Below are positions 38,069-41,980 of a DNA stretch of 41,980 nt, in pieces. The notes under the pieces are model-generated. The model worked only from the letters and a program-made list of their open reading frames with translations, was not told where the DNA came from and ran no database searches. The stretch spans positions 1-41,980 of the forward strand of contig JACAAW010000012.1 of the NCBI GenBank assembly GCA_013377115.1, written 5' to 3'. The position numbers and the translations under genes were made by a program. Each line of letters starts with the position of its first letter. Positions within the stretch are counted from its first letter, which is position 1. The stretch is from Bacteroidota bacterium. Its GTDB lineage: Bacteria > Bacteroidota > Bacteroidia > Bacteroidales > CG2-30-32-10.

Positions 38069-39835
38069 TTACTGTTTAATAAACTTTTTTTGCAATCCTC
38101 CATTCTTGTTTCCAACTTTTAAAAAGTAAAAACCTTTTGCAATTGTATTTACATCAACAGTGAATAAATTATTTCCTTCTGAAGCAATAGTTGGCTCATG
38201 ATAAACTAATTTACCACACACATCATAAACAGAAATGTTAATATTTTCTTCACTTAAAGTAGAATATTGAAAACCCAAATTATTTTCGACAGGATTATTT
38301 AGCAAAGTTAGTTCGGCAGGCGTATTTTCACCACAATCAGACTTTATTTGAATGGGTCCAAAATATTCAAATTTACCATCGTAATCTGTTTGTTTCAGAC
38401 GATAGAAATTAATTCCATGCAAGGGTGATTCATCAGTCCATTTATAATTTAAAACCTGATTGCTATTGCCGGCCCCATCAATTGTACTTAAAACATCAAA
38501 ATCCTTTCCATTCTTCGAACCTTCAATGGTAAAAAAATCATTATTTATTTCTGAAGCTGTTGACCACTCAAGCTTTATTGTATTTTCATTAATACAATCA
38601 CCATTAAATGATAAGAGTTCTATTGGCAGAACACCGCATAATGGAGCCGTTTGACAAGATGCATAATCGTTTACAACATGCCAATTAAATGGATTAGCTG
38701 AGGCGACAAATGTCATGTTGGTTGAAAGAGGACTGACAAAATAACCTTGCGCAGTTGAAGTATATACATTTCCTCCGATTACTGCAAATCCAGCACCACC
38801 TGCTGTAACTGGAGCCAATGTTAAAGTCCCAGAACATAATAATGATCCAGTTGGAGTAAAAACACGAATTTGCTGGGGAACATCAGTATTAAATATGTAA
38901 ATATTCCCATCCGTATCGACATTCAAATCAATTGGACCTGCAAAAGCTGTAAACCCTGGTATCGTCATCCAAAAAGTTGCATTTCCTGTTCCATTATACC
39001 TGTAAACATCTCCTGTGGAACCATTTAAATTATAAATATAACCACCTCCACCACCTGGATTAGTGTAAGCTGCGGTTGGACCTGCTGTATGACCTGTATT
39101 AATCCATGTATTAGTTACTGCATTCCACCACCAATAGGTCATTGTTGTTGAATTAATGGTATAATATGTGGGAGAAGTTGTTCCACCATTAATATTTGGA
39201 CAAAGAGTCAAACCTTTAAAAGTGCTATTTGTCAAAGGAATTGTATTTACCGGATTGGTTCCTGAAATTGGCAAACTAGGATCATAAAGACTTATCACAT
39301 TCCCGGATAATCCCGCTATTTGTGAACAACTAGCAATTGTGTTATTTAGAGCATTAGTTACACATACTGATGTTGGAGTAAAATCAGAATTTGCAAAATT
39401 CATCACTCTAAAATAATAAGTTGTTCCAATTGTCAAACCACTGCTGAAACCAACTGATTCTATTTGACCTGTTGTTGTGTATAAGTCTGCCTGAGCACAA
39501 CCTATTTCTGCTAAACCCGCACATGCACCAGAAAAAACTTGAATACCGGGTTCATTAGTTGCACCAGCAGGTGTGATGACGGTAATCGTTGCATTCGTGC
39601 TTGTGGCAACAAAACGATACCAACCTTCTCTTCGAATTATAGCTCCTGTGCATGAAGGTGCAAATCCTGCCGTAATTGTAGCATCATTAATAAGTCCTGA
39701 ATTGCATGCACCATTTACAGTTATTAAGGTTGCAGAGGCACATGTTGTTCCTTGTGCTTTAATATTATTAGAAAAGAATAAAAATAGAAATAGTATTAGC
39801 AAAACGCTTTTTATAATTTTTTTTGTTTTTTTCAT
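38069..39835 (-). CDS. Secreted protein with T9SS type A sorting domain
   Basis: Signal peptide; PIELLSFNGDCINENTIKLEWSTASEINNDFFTIEGSKNGKDF; C-terminal NPVENNLGF...GFYFLKVGNKNGGLQKKFIKQ. Confidence 0.85.
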   Translation of the reverse strand: MKKTKKIIKSVLLILFLFLFFSNNIKAQGTTCASATLITVNGACNSGLINDATITAGFAPSCTGAIIRREGWYRFVATSTNATITVITPAGATNEPGIQVFSGACAGLAEIGCAQADLYTTTGQIESVGFSSGLTIGTTYYFRVMNFANSDFTPTSVCVTNALNNTIASCSQIAGLSGNVISLYDPSLPISGTNPVNTIPLTNSTFKGLTLCPNINGGTTSPTYYTINSTTMTYWWWNAVTNTWINTGHTAGPTAAYTNPGGGGGYIYNLNGSTGDVYRYNGTGNATFWMTIPGFTAFAGPIDLNVDTDGNIYIFNTDVPQQIRVFTPTGSLLCSGTLTLAPVTAGGAGFAVIGGNVYTSTAQGYFVSPLSTNMTFVASANPFNWHVVNDYASCQTAPLCGVLPIELLSFNGDCINENTIKLEWSTASEINNDFFTIEGSKNGKDFDVLSTIDGAGNSNQVLNYKWTDESPLHGINFYRLKQTDYDGKFEYFGPIQIKSDCGENTPAELTLLNNPVENNLGFQYSTLSEENINISVYDVCGKLVYHEPTIASEGNNLFTVDVNTIAKGFYFLKVGNKNGGLQKKFIKQ

Positions 39836-39992
39836 CTCATAATAATTTTCAACAAAACTAAAGTGGTAGAATCCAGTTCACAAACCAATATTATTCTTAA
39901 GTAGTATGAGACAACAAGCACAATCTCTCCTATATACCTGTTTTTCTTGTCCTTATGTCTTTTTTAAAGGAAATTAATTCTATTGGTACTTA

Positions 39993-40023
39993 TTGCTATT
40001 TCAAAAAACAAATCTTATTTTTG
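39993..40023 (+). promoter_or_regulatory. TTG-N20-TATTTTTG promoter immediately before the ATG at 40028
   Basis: Matches Bacteroidetes consensus; predicted TSS falls at or next to the start codon. Confidence 0.45.
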
Positions 40024-40027
40024 CTTA

Positions 40028-41527
40028 ATGAAGAAACCATCTAATCAAGTATTTATTCTTGTTAAATCATTAGACTCGCATGAAAAAACCTTTATTAAGC
40101 GCTGTCTTCATAAAGAATCAAAATCATCCATAAATGAAGATTTATTTGATTATCTGTGTTCCCAATCAGAATACAATGAGAATAAAATGCTTTTGTCGGT
40201 TAAAAAAATTAAGAAAAGTACCGTTAAACATTGCAAACAAAATATTTTTGATTTCATTCTCAAATCACTTGAACTATATTACGCTGGGTCAACCACAGAA
40301 CAAAAACTAAATCGGGCGCTATTTCAAGTCAGGATGCTAAAAAAAAAGAAGATGTTTTCGAAAGCCAACAAACTAATCCTCTCATCAATAGAAATAGCAG
40401 AAAAGTCAGGTCACTTTTTATTGCAACTGCAGTTTATCGCAGAACAGCAGCTATTAGAAATTGAAAGTGAAAACATTGCAGATTACGAACAGTTTTTTTT
40501 GAAAAACTCATTTGCAAAGGAAAAATTGCTAAATTCATATATTAATGCGCAACAAAATCAAGAGAAAATTCATTTATTACGAAGGTTAAATATTAAGGAT
40601 GGTTGTTATCCGGAAAATGAAAAACATCAAATAACTAAAAAGATTAATTCAGATATCATCCTGAAATCAAATTCAAATGAAACTAGAAATACCTTCATTG
40701 TTTTACAAGAAAATTTTATTGAATACTATTGCCTTTTATTGCTAAATGAATATTCTAAATCAAAAGAATGTTTTAAAAGGTATTTAAATTTATATGAAAG
40801 GTTTAACGAAAAAATCGAAAACCCTGAAGAATATTTATGGCATTTACATGTGGGTATTACCATTAGTATTTTTACTGATGACAAGAATTTGCTTTGGGAA
40901 TTAGATAAAAAAGCTGATAATCTATTAACCGCGCTGCAGGTAAAATACAAAAATACTGAGGTATTGGTAAATTATATCATTGTAAAAAATAATGTAATTG
41001 CTTTTTTAACACATGATGAGGATTTTCAGGAAGCAAGCATTAGATCTGAAAGTTTAAAGAGTGTTATTCTTACAACTAAAGTAAAGCCTAGTATTAGAAA
41101 AATATTTTTAGCTAATTTATGTCAAACTTATTTGTGCAATGGTGAAACCAGAAAAGCTTTGCAATGCTATAATTTGCTAAATAATAACCATGAATATCAA
41201 AATATTCGGAATGATATTGATCCAGGTATGAACGTTTTGGGTTTAGCAATTTTCTTCGAATTAGATTCTCATGAAAATATTGAAAGTTTAGTCAGAAGTT
41301 GTAAAAGAAAGATAGACTTCAAATTGCAAAGCAAAATTTATCATCACCTTATTAGCTTCTTTTCTGAAGCAATAAAAACAAATGAAAAGCCAAAATTAAA
41401 ATTATTGTTTGAAGATATTTTACAAAAAATAAATTCTATTGAAACTAGCGATTCAGAATCCGTTTTCTTTCTTGAAAACACTTTGATTGGTGCATGGCTG
41501 AGAAAAAAATTCAAATTTCTAGTTTAG
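40028..41527 (+). CDS. Uncharacterised helical (TPR-like) protein starting MKKPSNQVFILVKSLDSHEKTFIKRCLHKES
   Basis: Long helical protein; N-terminus resembles a Bacteroidetes family of unknown function. ATG at 40028 preferred to 39983. Confidence 0.65.
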   Translation: MKKPSNQVFILVKSLDSHEKTFIKRCLHKESKSSINEDLFDYLCSQSEYNENKMLLSVKKIKKSTVKHCKQNIFDFILKSLELYYAGSTTEQKLNRALFQVRMLKKKKMFSKANKLILSSIEIAEKSGHFLLQLQFIAEQQLLEIESENIADYEQFFLKNSFAKEKLLNSYINAQQNQEKIHLLRRLNIKDGCYPENEKHQITKKINSDIILKSNSNETRNTFIVLQENFIEYYCLLLLNEYSKSKECFKRYLNLYERFNEKIENPEEYLWHLHVGITISIFTDDKNLLWELDKKADNLLTALQVKYKNTEVLVNYIIVKNNVIAFLTHDEDFQEASIRSESLKSVILTTKVKPSIRKIFLANLCQTYLCNGETRKALQCYNLLNNNHEYQNIRNDIDPGMNVLGLAIFFELDSHENIESLVRSCKRKIDFKLQSKIYHHLISFFSEAIKTNEKPKLKLLFEDILQKINSIETSDSESVFFLENTLIGAWLRKKFKFLV

Positions 41528-41563
41528 GTTTTTGCCATTGGGAAACCTCAAAATCTTCTAAAC

Positions 41564-41714
41564 CCCTAAATTCATTTAAAATCCTCTAATAGCCCCGTCC
41601 TTAAGGTCGGTGCTATTTTATTAACAATACATTTTTGCAGGGCTTCAGCCCTTTAATACTAAACTCAATACATTCCGATCTGAAAAGGTTGTTGCAGAAA
41701 CGAAGGTGAATTAA
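41564..41714. repeat. 151-bp dispersed repeat, copy B (no transposase)
   Basis: 8 mismatches, no gaps to 35838-35988 by eye; ends GTTGTTGCAGAAACGAAGGTGAATTAA (41688-41714). Confidence 0.9.
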
Positions 41715-41753
41715 AATATCTAATTGTCTTTTACATAATGTCATAGTGTGTGC

Positions 41754-41819
41754 CAAATCGATGGGAAATCCATGGGAGATCCAAGGTTAATCCATGGCTA
41801 ATGCATGAAGAGTGCATGA
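41754..41819. repeat. Degenerate tandem array, 6 units of exactly 11 bp (CAAATCGATGG GAAATCCATGG GAGATCCAAGG TTAATCCATGG CTAATGCATGA AGAGTGCATGA)
   Basis: Direct reading; no indels between units. Confidence 0.85.
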
Positions 41820-41825
41820 AAAACA

Positions 41826-41858
41826 AAAAGGGATTCTGCATAAAACAGAATCCCTTTT
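41826..41858 (-). terminator. 13-bp-stem hairpin terminator
   Basis: AAAAGGGATTCTG (41826-41838) / CAGAATCCCTTTT (41846-41858), T-rich on both strands; just past the stop of a minus-strand ORF. Confidence 0.8.
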
Positions 41859-41879
41859 CTTTTACAAAAGTATCTTAGA

Positions 41880-41980
41880 TCAAAAATATAATTTATAATA
41901 AACCATAGGCGAAAACCCAAGTTGATATTGGTTTTCAACAGTTTGCTTTTGTCTATTATAGGTTTGCATTAACACATTTT
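41880..41980 (-). CDS. C-terminal fragment of a probable outer membrane beta-barrel protein, truncated by window edge
   Basis: Minus-strand ...VLMQTYNRQKQTVENQYQLGFSPMVYYKLYF*, alternating pattern and terminal Phe. Confidence 0.5.
   Translation of the reverse strand, partial: NVLMQTYNRQKQTVENQYQLGFSPMVYYKLYF

Noticed and set aside
1-41980. CRISPR array, rRNA, prophage, or defence-island signatures
   Set aside because: No regularly spaced 24-40-bp direct repeats with unique spacers, no rRNA, and no phage, restriction or toxin-antitoxin proteins recognised.

Overview
This 42-kb window is AT-rich chromosomal DNA from a member of the Bacteroidetes. Three proteins carry Bacteroidetes-type (Por/T9SS) C-terminal sorting domains, TAnnTTTG-type -7 promoter elements are present, and an lptD / amidase-mce locus and a purH-mreBCD block are recognisable. 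Most of it is housekeeping: MCE/MlaD protein, amidase, lptD, tRNA-Gln, radA, glnS, CDF transporter, folB, CWC protein, tRNA-Cys, mreDCB, purH, ABC permease, gpmI, recJ, cysE. The most interesting coding block is 19.9-29.5 kb: ygeY, ygeW, a small beta-barrel protein, a molybdenum hydroxylase (selenium-dependent xanthine dehydrogenase type), mocA (opposite strand) and ygfK. This resembles the Se-dependent molybdenum hydroxylase / anaerobic purine catabolism clusters, but has a beta-barrel protein embedded and several usual partners absent from the window. The most interesting non-coding signals are: (1) a RAYT/IS200-like HUH transposase cassette inserted right after cysE, bounded by 27-bp direct copies of the cysE 3' end, with a 151-bp palindrome-bearing repeat (about 95% identical by eye) copied again 5.7 kb away, also ending in the cysE tail; (2) a perfect 27-bp inverted repeat with a 3-nt loop whose one arm is the coding 3' end of mocA; (3) two related degenerate arrays with an exact 11-bp period at opposite ends of the window. 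All calls come from reading sequence and translations by eye; no database search was run.
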